A DNA stretch of 63,991 bases from Fibrobacter succinogenes. Lineage in GTDB: Bacteria; Fibrobacterota; Fibrobacteria; Fibrobacterales; Fibrobacteraceae. Where the stretch lies: NCBI GenBank assembly GCA_902762305.1, contig CACWNW010000012.1:1-63991 (forward strand). The letters run 5' to 3'. A program made the translations under genes and the position numbers. The notes under the pieces were generated by a model that searched no databases, was not told where the DNA came from, and was given only the letters and a program-made list of their open reading frames with translations. This document shows, in pieces, positions 17,436 through 25,402 of this stretch (the stretch's first letter is position 1; each line of letters opens with the position of its first letter).

Positions 17436-18353
17436 TTACTTGAGAACAATCTTCTGAGCGAAGTTCACGCTCTTGCCAGCAACGCGGACCATGTAGATGC
17501 CAGCGTCGAGGCTGGAGAGATCCATGGAGGAGCTAACAGTAGCGGACTTCACGACCTGGCCCTGGAGGTTGATCACTTCGGCCTTGGCAGAAGAGAAGCC
17601 CTTGAAGGAGAGGACGCGGCCAGAGAGCTGAGCCTTGACGGAGGAAGCAGCAGCGGACTTGACGATAATCTTGCCGCCGCAGCCAGTGCACTTGCCGAGA
17701 GAACCGATCTGGCAGATACGGAAGTCACCGGAAGTACCGGCAGAGCCTTCGAACTTCAGCTTGATGGCGGCAGTCTTCTGGAGAACGACTTCCTGGTCAA
17801 CAGCAGTACCCCAGTTGGCCTGCCTAAACTTGCTCCACGGGAAATCAGTAGCGGTAGGAGTAGCAGCCTTGCCAACAGTAGCCTTGTAGTTATCGTAGGC
17901 GGTCACTTCCTTTTCGTTTTCAACACCGAGTTCGATGCCGAAGCCGATATTGGATTCGTAAGCCAAGCAGATACCCTGCCACACAGTAATGTCAGCACCT
18001 TCCTGCTTGTCGCTCAAGATGTTGAAGCCGAGGCCGGAATACGGATATTCGTAACCGTCACCGAGGGTGATGGAGCCCTTGATGCCACCGTATGCTTCGG
18101 TAAGCGGGCCGAAGAAGTTGCCGTAGGTGTTTTCTTCGACGTCAGCAGGCCAAGTGAAGTGAGACGTACCATCATCGTTTGAGTCAGTGTATTCGTACCA
18201 GTAGCCAGCAGTCCTGACAGAGTCGGAACCGGTGTCCACACGGCCTTCGGTATCGGTAGCGCCATCCCAAAGGAATGTATTAGAAACCGAGAGCTGGGCA
18301 AAAGCCATGGCGGCGGAGCCAGCAATAGCAGCGAGTGTAATGATCTTGTTCAT
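17436..18353 (-). CDS. secreted single-repeat carbohydrate-binding-like protein, paralogue 3
   Basis: A 305-residue exported protein: signal peptide ending AMAFA, one WDGATDTEGRVDTG repeat with GYWYEYTD, YGNFFGPL and FRICQIGSLG, a CTGCGG motif, and a type IX-like sorting tail. It is closest to the gene at 16321-17277, sharing long identical stretches such as ENEKEVTAYDNYKATVGK. Three adjacent paralogues, each with its own terminator and ribosome site, imply local duplication and separate expression. The divergent neighbour is the GH8 gene at 18676, consistent with a shared polysaccharide role. Confidence 0.75.
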   Translation of the reverse strand: MNKIITLAAIAGSAAMAFAQLSVSNTFLWDGATDTEGRVDTGSDSVRTAGYWYEYTDSNDDGTSHFTWPADVEENTYGNFFGPLTEAYGGIKGSITLGDGYEYPYSGLGFNILSDKQEGADITVWQGICLAYESNIGFGIELGVENEKEVTAYDNYKATVGKAATPTATDFPWSKFRQANWGTAVDQEVVLQKTAAIKLKFEGSAGTSGDFRICQIGSLGKCTGCGGKIIVKSAAASSVKAQLSGRVLSFKGFSSAKAEVINLQGQVVKSATVSSSMDLSSLDAGIYMVRVAGKSVNFAQKIVLK

Positions 18354-18675
18354 AGTATCTCTCTCTTTTTAATTGTGAACGCCCCCCAAAAAGGGGACAT
18401 GGTTTACCGCAAATATATCTTTTTTTTCGGGATAAGCAATAACAAAAAGCAAAAAAAACACTTTTTTCGAAAAACAGTTCAATTCGTCACACATTTGGCC
18501 GAATCATGCCTTCACAGCAGAAAAAAGGGACATTCCGTACCGAACCGCCACCGCCGGTCTGTTTTTCATGAGACCTCCGTCACTGTAAAAATATCTTTAC
18601 CTATAGAATTACGCAAGTATAAATATCTTTTAAATGGGTGGGTGCATACAACCTGTTTCAGGAACATATAACCAT
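18354..18675. other. 322-bp divergent intergenic region
   Basis: AT-rich space between the paralogue-3 gene (leftward) and GH8 (rightward), with runs of A and T. It should hold both promoters and the GH8 leader. I see no RNA gene, riboswitch or clear operator. Confidence 0.5.
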
Positions 18676-20778
18676 ATGAAACTACGTCACTTAGCAATAA
18701 TTGTCGGCATAGCCGTCTTAGCAGGTGCAGCCAACGCCGCACCGGCATTCCCGTTTCCGCAAAACCAGGCCTACCCGCAGGGAAACACGGCAAAATTCGC
18801 AACCCCCAGCGCCATCAAGGCTCATTTCGACACCTGGAAAGGGTGCTGGTACAAGGACATGGGCGATGGAACCGCCCGCATCATCAGTCCCAACGACAGT
18901 ACCGAGATGTCCGTATCCGAAGGTATCGCCTACGGCATGCTCATCATGGTGTACATGTCCGGCTCGCAGGGCGACTACCAGAGCGAATTCAACAAGCTCT
19001 GGGCCTTCTGGAAAAAATACGCCATGGGCGGCGGCGCAAGCGGCATGAAATGGCATGTAAACACCAATAACGGCCATGCCGACGACGGCAGCGCCACCGA
19101 CGCCGAATTCGACGCCGCAGTCGCCCTCGTGATGGCAAGCAAGCAATGGGGCGACGCAAGCTACCTCTCCGACGCGAAAAGCCTCATCAGCTGGATCAAG
19201 AGCAACGACATGACCTCCGACGGGAGCGTAAAGCCCGGCAGCAACTGGAACAACTACTTCAACCCGAGCTACGCGGCGGTAGGCGCGTTCCACCTGTTCA
19301 AGGAAGTCACGAACGACACCTTCTGGGATACTGCCATCAAGAAGACTCTGAGCGACGTGAGCCAATGCCAGGATTCAAAAACCGGGCTCGTGCCCGACTG
19401 GTGCGACTGGAACAGCCACAAGGCCGTACAGGGCAACGCGGCCATCACCAACGGAATCGGCTTTTTCGACGACGCCAGCCGAACCCCGTGGCGCATGGCT
19501 TGGGCCTACTACTGGTACGGCGATACCGGCGCAAAGGCAGTAAACGACAAGATTGTCCCCTGGCTCAAGGAAACATCGTACGAGCACGCCACCTATATCT
19601 CCGCCGGTTACAAACTCGACGGTACCCCCGTACGCGATTTCGTGACGTCCTCGTTTGTCGGCGGCCTCGGACTCGCCATGGCTTCGGCTTCCGAACCGGG
19701 CTACTTCATGGAAACCTTATACGAAACCCTCATCAACACCGAAGGGCGCGTGAAGCCCGATTCCCCGAAGGGAGAAAAGTACTATCCCGCGACCCTCAAC
19801 ATCCTTTACCTGCTCCTGATGACAGGCAACATGCCCAACTTCTACAACATGACCGGCTACACGGCGTTCACGCCCAGCGAAAGCAACAAGAGGCAGGTGA
19901 CGGCACCGGCAGGCACGTTATTGCCCAATGACCCGTCCACATTCGCCGCCGGATTCTGGAAATGGGGCGCCTACAGCGACAAATTCGGCGTCACCAAGAT
20001 GCAGCCGGATTCGGGACAATCGGCCATATACCAGACAGCTACCGGCACCAGAATTGCAGCCTCCATGTATATCGCCCCGGAACCCACCTACGACGCGAGC
20101 GCCGACCTCAAGTACCCCTTCGCAGGCGTCGCGGTATCGTTCAAGGCAGACGAAAGCAACATCGACATCTCTGACGCGGCAACCATAAAAGTCCGTATCC
20201 GCACGCAGGGCGTAATCCGCATGGCCCTCCTCAACCAGGCCACCCTCGACTACGATAACGAGGGCGGAGAACCGGGTTACCTGTTCCACCCCTCCGACGA
20301 CTTCCAGGACGTGACCGTGAGCCTCGCAGCCGACCAGTACGGCGATTTCACCGAACTTTCAACCCCCAGCTGGGCCTTCGCCTGCAGCAGGGAAGAAGTC
20401 CTCAAGGCCGTTCGCGGAATCAAGTTCGAGGCGAAGATGAGCAAGGGGGGCTACGGCTCCTTCGAAATCACAAGCCTCCAGATACTCAACGCCGCCGGAA
20501 CGACCGTCGCCGCCCTCGAAGGGCTCACCCCCATTCGCGAGACAAAGAGGTTTACGGCACACGGAGACCTGCGCCAGGTCGGCAACATGGTCGAGTTCCA
20601 GGGATTCGGCCCAGGAGCCACGGTTTCCGTATTCGACCTGGGCGGAAAACTCGTTCGTAAATTTAATATTACGCACTTTGGAAGCCTTCCCGTAGATCAG
20701 CTGGTACCCGGTGCCGGGGTTTATGCGATGAAGGTCACGGAAGGCAGCAAAACACAATTGCTACGGATACGGAAGTAA
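18676..20778 (+). CDS. multidomain GH8 glycoside hydrolase with C-terminal binding and sorting domains
   Basis: A 700-residue secreted enzyme. The signal peptide ends near ANAAP. A GH8 catalytic domain covers residues ~25-400: catalytic Glu82 in SVSEGIAYGML, Asp142 in SATDAEFDAA, and SRTPWRMAWAYYWYG. Residues ~425-610 are a CBM11/CIA30-like beta-sandwich (AGFWKWGAYSDKFG to GSFEITSLQIL). The last ~75 residues are a type IX-like sorting domain (VSVFDLGGKLVRKF, GVYAMKVTEGS). The start at ATG 18676 gives a proper leader; longer frames lack one. It probably attacks cellulose, mixed-linkage glucan or xylan outside the cell. The GH5 enzyme follows 70 bp downstream. Confidence 0.92.
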   Translation: MKLRHLAIIVGIAVLAGAANAAPAFPFPQNQAYPQGNTAKFATPSAIKAHFDTWKGCWYKDMGDGTARIISPNDSTEMSVSEGIAYGMLIMVYMSGSQGDYQSEFNKLWAFWKKYAMGGGASGMKWHVNTNNGHADDGSATDAEFDAAVALVMASKQWGDASYLSDAKSLISWIKSNDMTSDGSVKPGSNWNNYFNPSYAAVGAFHLFKEVTNDTFWDTAIKKTLSDVSQCQDSKTGLVPDWCDWNSHKAVQGNAAITNGIGFFDDASRTPWRMAWAYYWYGDTGAKAVNDKIVPWLKETSYEHATYISAGYKLDGTPVRDFVTSSFVGGLGLAMASASEPGYFMETLYETLINTEGRVKPDSPKGEKYYPATLNILYLLLMTGNMPNFYNMTGYTAFTPSESNKRQVTAPAGTLLPNDPSTFAAGFWKWGAYSDKFGVTKMQPDSGQSAIYQTATGTRIAASMYIAPEPTYDASADLKYPFAGVAVSFKADESNIDISDAATIKVRIRTQGVIRMALLNQATLDYDNEGGEPGYLFHPSDDFQDVTVSLAADQYGDFTELSTPSWAFACSREEVLKAVRGIKFEAKMSKGGYGSFEITSLQILNAAGTTVAALEGLTPIRETKRFTAHGDLRQVGNMVEFQGFGPGATVSVFDLGGKLVRKFNITHFGSLPVDQLVPGAGVYAMKVTEGSKTQLLRIRK

Positions 20779-20848
20779 ACAATGAAATTATATTTTACAC
20801 TCTGGATGGGTGTACATAATTTATCTTTGGCGTATAAAGGAGTCTTTT

Positions 20849-23047
20849 ATGACTAGAATCAGCAAAACGATAAAAGCATTGGCAGCAAGCGCACTCCTCC
20901 TCAGTGCGGTAGAAGCCAATGCCGCCGCATCAACGGCCAAGCCCCTCCGCATAGGTCCGGTGCAAGTTCATGGCGCCCTCGGTACTAATGGCAACAAAAT
21001 CGTGGGTCAGAAAAGTGGCAAGGAAGTCATGATCCGCGGTATGAGCATGTTTTGGTCCGATGCAACCGGTATCCAGTACTACAACAAGGAAGTCATCAAG
21101 TGGGCCGTCGATAATCTGAAAATGGACGTGTTCCGCTACGCCATGGGCATCAACTACTACGATAGCGATGGCGGTTCAAGCAATAAACTCGACGAAAGCT
21201 ACTCCTACAAAGGCAACCCCGACATGCAGGAAGGCAAAGTCGACCAGATGGTCGAGGCTGCCATCGAAAACGACATCTATATCATCATCGACTGGCACAG
21301 CCACCGCGCTTACGACAATAGCGAAAAATCCCAGGCAAAGTCCTTCTTCTCCAAAATGGCAACAAAGTACAAGAACGTCCCGAACATCATTTGGGAAGTG
21401 TTCAACGAACCTGCCGGCAGCTTCAATGACTGGGGTCAAATCAAGGGCTACGCCAATGACGTTATCGGCGGCATCCGCAATGCGGGAAACGACAACCTCG
21501 CCCTCGTGGGTACGCCTAACTGGTCCCAGATGGGTCAGTGCGGCGGAGTGAACGGCAAGAACATCGGCTACGTATTCCACTTCTATGCAGGCACGCACTC
21601 CGTAGGCCAGTACGGTGGAGCCGTGACAAGCTGCAAGAACGGCGGTAACGCCGTGTTCATTACCGAATGGGGTACTACTACCGCCGACGGTAAGAGCGAC
21701 GCCAACACGAGCGCCTCTTCCAGCTGGACCGACTTCATGGAGCAGAACAAGATAAGCAACTGCAACTGGAGCCTCCGCCAAAAGGTGACCAAGATCGGCA
21801 ACGCTTCAGACGAAGGATCCGCCATGTTCGCAGGCGACAAGGCACTCACCAAGCAATCAGAACTCGCAAGCGCAAGCTACACCAACTCGGGAAACTTCGT
21901 AAAGAAATACCTCACCAGCCACGCCACCGACTGGACTAAAGAATATTCTTCGACCCTGAAAAGCGGGAACTGTTCCTTCTCGGTAGCCACCGTCAAGGAA
22001 ACTGCCGGCAGCGTGGCAAGTTCCTTCAAGTCCGGCTGCACCTACACCTCCAGCGACGAAACCATCGTTACATCGGCCGGAGCAGTCAAGGGACCCGGTT
22101 TTGTCATCATGACCGGCAACGACGGCTCGCAGTCCATCATTACCGTGACGGCCGAACCTAGACAGTCCATCAGCGGCTTTGTGGATTTCAACTGCTTTAC
22201 GTCGGGTTCCTGCACCAAGAGCAAGAGGATTATGGACCTGGATGGTGACGGCAAGAACGAAGTGATTGTCAGCGCAACCCCACAGACGGACCAGGGCGCC
22301 ACAGCATCGTTCACGTCCCTCAACCCCGAAGTCGTCAAAATCAAGAAGGCCACTTGCTCCAACAAGTCCGGTTGCTTCGGCAAGACTGAAGGAGCAAGCG
22401 TGTACATGTACGAATTCTCCGGAAAACTCGGTAGTGCGAAAATCGTGGCAACGGCCCCGGCTACGACCGGATACATCGCCATGAGCGACACGATCACGGT
22501 CACGTACTCCAAGATGGGCGACAAGATCGGAGACAACTTCAAGTCAATGACCATTGAAAAGGGTGCTGTCGTCCCGGCATTCTTCGCCACCGAGACATTC
22601 TACGGGAAGGTCGCGGTTTCGTACACCTTCGACGGTCAGGAAGCCTCTATCTATGTCGTCAACAGCGACGGGTACCTCATTGCAGCCGACATGGATGCCA
22701 CCGTGGTTATCAGGGCTACGGCCCCCGAAACCACAGAACGAGCCGCAATCGACTCTACTGTAACCATCATCGTGGGTGCCGGCAGTCCGGATGCGATTAT
22801 CGCCAAGAAGCCGCAGACTGCATTCAAGGCAAAGTTCTATAACGAGGGCCTGATGTTGACCTCCCCGAAGGCAGGCCTTGCCACCGTCGAAATCTTCACG
22901 GCACTCGGCCATGTGGAACAGAGCCAGAAGGTAATGCTCGGTGCAGGAACCAACTGGATTCCGGTCGCAGGCGTTAGCGCAGGCAAATACTTCGTCCGCA
23001 TCAAGCAAGGAAGCAGCTTCAGCAGCTACACCTGGGAAAAGAAGTAA
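20849..23047 (+). CDS. multidomain GH5 cellulase-type hydrolase with Ig-like and sorting domains
   Basis: A 732-residue secreted enzyme. After the signal peptide (ending VEANAAA) the GH5 TIM barrel spans ~35-345. The acid/base Glu187 lies in WEVFNEPAG and the nucleophile Glu273 in FITEWGTTT, a pattern close to GH5_2 endoglucanases. Residues ~390-650 are beta-rich and contain paired cysteines (SCTKSKR, ATCSNKSGC) like Ig-type modules. The C-terminus (VEIFTALGHVEQSQ, GKYFVRIKQGSS) resembles a type IX sorting domain. AAGGAG precedes the ATG at 20849, so the frame from 20810 is too long. A strong terminator follows at 23073. Confidence 0.92.
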   Translation: MTRISKTIKALAASALLLSAVEANAAASTAKPLRIGPVQVHGALGTNGNKIVGQKSGKEVMIRGMSMFWSDATGIQYYNKEVIKWAVDNLKMDVFRYAMGINYYDSDGGSSNKLDESYSYKGNPDMQEGKVDQMVEAAIENDIYIIIDWHSHRAYDNSEKSQAKSFFSKMATKYKNVPNIIWEVFNEPAGSFNDWGQIKGYANDVIGGIRNAGNDNLALVGTPNWSQMGQCGGVNGKNIGYVFHFYAGTHSVGQYGGAVTSCKNGGNAVFITEWGTTTADGKSDANTSASSSWTDFMEQNKISNCNWSLRQKVTKIGNASDEGSAMFAGDKALTKQSELASASYTNSGNFVKKYLTSHATDWTKEYSSTLKSGNCSFSVATVKETAGSVASSFKSGCTYTSSDETIVTSAGAVKGPGFVIMTGNDGSQSIITVTAEPRQSISGFVDFNCFTSGSCTKSKRIMDLDGDGKNEVIVSATPQTDQGATASFTSLNPEVVKIKKATCSNKSGCFGKTEGASVYMYEFSGKLGSAKIVATAPATTGYIAMSDTITVTYSKMGDKIGDNFKSMTIEKGAVVPAFFATETFYGKVAVSYTFDGQEASIYVVNSDGYLIAADMDATVVIRATAPETTERAAIDSTVTIIVGAGSPDAIIAKKPQTAFKAKFYNEGLMLTSPKAGLATVEIFTALGHVEQSQKVMLGAGTNWIPVAGVSAGKYFVRIKQGSSFSSYTWEKK

Positions 23048-23072
23048 CCGCGAACAACCAGATTGAATTTAG

Positions 23073-23097
23073 GCCCCGGCATTTGCCGGGGCTTTTT
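23073..23097 (+). terminator. terminator of the GH5 gene
   Basis: GCCCCGGC-ATTT-GCCGGGGC followed by TTTTT, 26 nt beyond the stop codon. Confidence 0.95.
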
Positions 23098-23451
23098 CGT
23101 ATCTGCGCGAGGGAGTGCCACGGCAGTCTACGAGACACTGTCATGGCAGGGCAAGCCTGCCTAAGCGACAGCCGAAGGAAGCCTCCATCTCCAAATTGAA
23201 AAAGAGCCCGGAAGGACGCCCTTATTGAAAAGTACAACCCACTTTCAGCCCCAACGATGGCAACCCGTTGCCAAGGAACAAAACCGCTAAACAGTAAAAT
23301 GCAGAAGATGGCGGGTCAAGCCAACCTGACGTTCGCGTATAGGATGCAGTGGACACTCTTGCCCCAAGCGGCGGCGGTGTGACGTTCACGTACAGGATGC
23401 AGTGGACACCCCAAGGGGGCGGCGGTGTGACGTTCGGGAACAGGAATACAC
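23098..23451. repeat. non-coding gap with a ~50-bp tandem repeat
   Basis: This gap between converging genes has no credible gene. From 23328 it holds two full tandem copies (23328-23380 and 23381-23428) that start GACGTTC, contain AGGATGCAGTGGACA and end GGCGGCGGTGT, plus a partial third (GACGTTCGGGAACAGGA). The copies differ by a small insertion. Confidence 0.75.
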
Positions 23452-23486
23452 AAAAAGGAAAGCGTCCGGATGTCCGGACGCTTTCC
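23452..23486 (-). terminator. terminator of the six-gene outer-membrane operon
   Basis: A perfect palindrome with 13-14-bp arms (GGAAAGCGTCCGGA and its complement, 23457-23486), followed on the minus strand by five T. It closes the operon running 33253 to 23508. Confidence 0.95.
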
Positions 23487-23507
23487 AAAACGTTCACCTA
23501 GCGAGGA

Positions 23508-24563
23508 TTACTTCTTCGCAGACTTGTAGCTCACGCCGGGGCGGAGTTCCAGGCCAATCGTCACGAGGACAGAGACGATGGGTTCATGGTGGTCCTGCGA
23601 CACGTCGTAGACCGCCACGCCGGCATAGCCCTTGTTCTTCACGTTCACGGCGACAGCCTTCACGGAAGGAATGCCCATGAACACGATGGCTTCTTCCTTG
23701 CTCACAGCGATTTCGGACTGGGAGTCGGAATCGAAAGTAACCTTGTAGTCGGGCGTATCGAACTTGCTCATGAGTTCCTTATACGGCAGGTAACCTTCGT
23801 TACCGCTACCCGTTCCCTGGTGCGAAGAACCAAAGCCCGTAGCGCCCAGGAAGGACTTGCCGTAGAAGTAGACCACCGGCACAAGGAGGCTCTTCTGGAT
23901 GCCTGCATCCGCAGCCTTCTCGAGCGTTTCGGCAATAATCTTGCCACCCTGGTTCGGGACGAGCGTAGAATTATCTTCGTTCATCTGGTCGGGAATGAAC
24001 ACGTTGATGTAAGAGAGCTTGTTCATCACCTCGGCGGTGTACGGTTCCATCGCGGCCAGCGGATACATGGTAGATGCCACGATGATACCGGAGAAGGCAT
24101 CGACGAGGGCGTTCATCATCTTCGCATAGTCGGCGGCATCGTCGGCAGTGATGTTCTGCCAGTCGAGTTCCACGCCGTTCGCCTTATGTTCGCCAACCCA
24201 AGTCTTGAGGTTGTTGACAAAAGCAGCAAGAGCTTCGTCGGAACCGGCAATCGCCTTCAGGTTGCCTTCGGCTTCCACGCCACCAACAGAAACAACAAGC
24301 TTCACATTGTTGGCTGCGCACATGTTCGCGAGCGAGTCGTAGTTCGGGGCGTCGTTTTCATCGGGGAAAGCGAGCGAGCCGTCTTCGGCAGGCATGAGCG
24401 AAGAATAGTGGATATGGGTAACCGTATTGTAGCGGATATCCTTCGGGTAGAACTGGGAATACTGGCTCCAGTAGGGGAAATAGCCAATCACCTTGTCGGC
24501 CGCAGCCTGGGACATAGCCACGCAGGCAACCGCAATTGTCGTTACAAAAAGTTTGAGTTTCAT
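23508..24563 (-). CDS. GH18-like protein lacking the catalytic glutamate
   Basis: A 351-residue exported protein (signal peptide ending QAAA). It has a GH18 fold: DKVIGYFPYWSQY at strand 1, VVSVGG at strand 3, and the strand-4 motif at residues 129-136 reading NGVELDWQ. In active GH18 chitinases this motif is DGxDxDWE, and its final Glu is the proton donor. Here that residue is Gln136 and the second Asp is Glu132, so hydrolysis is unlikely. Such GH18 pseudoenzymes usually bind glycans or other enzymes. It is the last gene of the operon, 14 nt after the lipoprotein gene. The C-terminus (HHEPIVSVLVTIGLELRPG) is beta-like. Confidence 0.85.
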   Translation of the reverse strand: MKLKLFVTTIAVACVAMSQAAADKVIGYFPYWSQYSQFYPKDIRYNTVTHIHYSSLMPAEDGSLAFPDENDAPNYDSLANMCAANNVKLVVSVGGVEAEGNLKAIAGSDEALAAFVNNLKTWVGEHKANGVELDWQNITADDAADYAKMMNALVDAFSGIIVASTMYPLAAMEPYTAEVMNKLSYINVFIPDQMNEDNSTLVPNQGGKIIAETLEKAADAGIQKSLLVPVVYFYGKSFLGATGFGSSHQGTGSGNEGYLPYKELMSKFDTPDYKVTFDSDSQSEIAVSKEEAIVFMGIPSVKAVAVNVKNKGYAGVAVYDVSQDHHEPIVSVLVTIGLELRPGVSYKSAKK

Positions 24564-24577
24564 AGTAATCCCACCTT

Positions 24578-25390
24578 TTATTCAGTAACAGAACTTGAAC
24601 TTTCCGCAACGGGTTCCGTTGCAGAACTGGATTCGGGTTCGGTGCTTTCACCTTCGCTGGACTCGGGTTCAGCCACCTCGGAGGAACTGGAATCGCCTTC
24701 GACAGCCTCAGAAGAACTGGAGTCGCCTTCGGTCACAGTTTCAGAAGATTCAGGAGCGGCCTCGGAACTGGAACTTTCCGGAATGATGACAGGGCATTCA
24801 TCCAAGACCTTGTCGCAGTCGAAACAGTAGGTCACACCATCGAGAGCACAGTACTTATGGTTGCTATACCCCACTTTTGCACTCTCGCTGGCCTGGCATT
24901 CGCCCTTCTTCACGAGTTTCGCCAAGTCACCTTCGCCACACATGCGGTAAGGGCGACCTTCGATCTTGCCATAGGCGATATATTGCATTTCGAACACAGC
25001 CGAGTCAAGCGTAAGGGTATCGAACACCACATACTCGCTATCGACTCCATTAATATTGAATGACTGGAGGTAAGCCGTGTAATTATCATTCATCTTAAAG
25101 TCAAAATTGGCTTCGGTGAATCCGGCATGCTCGAGCGCAATCTTCTTCAAGGTCGCAGAATCGCTCATGAACGATTCCAGGTCGGAAGGCTTGCCCGATT
25201 TAGCGTTCATAATTGCGACCTGATCCCTAATCTGAAGAGCTCGGAGATCGGGGTTTACACGAACAAATTCAGAAGTATTCCAGTCTGACGGGAAGTTTTC
25301 GGCTTCCGGATTACTGACTTCCAAGGAGGAACATGCCAGGAGCGCAATGGTCACGCCGGCAGCAAGAAGAGAAATCTTAAAATTCTTCAT
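24578..25390 (-). CDS. acidic Ser-rich lipoprotein of the outer-membrane operon
   Basis: A 270-residue lipoprotein with lipobox LLAC (Cys20). Residues ~30-200 are an unrecognised domain with six cysteines near its end (MCGEGD, GECQ, YCALDGVTYCFDCDK, DEC). The last ~65 residues are repeats of ESSSSE/GDSSSSEA type, a highly acidic flexible tail. This is unusual, because in other Fibrobacter lipoproteins the Ser-rich part usually follows the lipobox. Short gaps to both neighbours (12 and 14 nt) place it in the operon. Function unknown. Confidence 0.75.
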   Translation of the reverse strand: MKNFKISLLAAGVTIALLACSSLEVSNPEAENFPSDWNTSEFVRVNPDLRALQIRDQVAIMNAKSGKPSDLESFMSDSATLKKIALEHAGFTEANFDFKMNDNYTAYLQSFNINGVDSEYVVFDTLTLDSAVFEMQYIAYGKIEGRPYRMCGEGDLAKLVKKGECQASESAKVGYSNHKYCALDGVTYCFDCDKVLDECPVIIPESSSSEAAPESSETVTEGDSSSSEAVEGDSSSSEVAEPESSEGESTEPESSSATEPVAESSSSVTE

Positions 25391-25402
25391 TTTTCGACCT
25401 CA

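Noticed and set aside
23098-23451. Tandem repeat considered as a CRISPR array
   Set aside because: Only two and a half directly adjoining copies occur, without unique spacers, and no cas gene is present.
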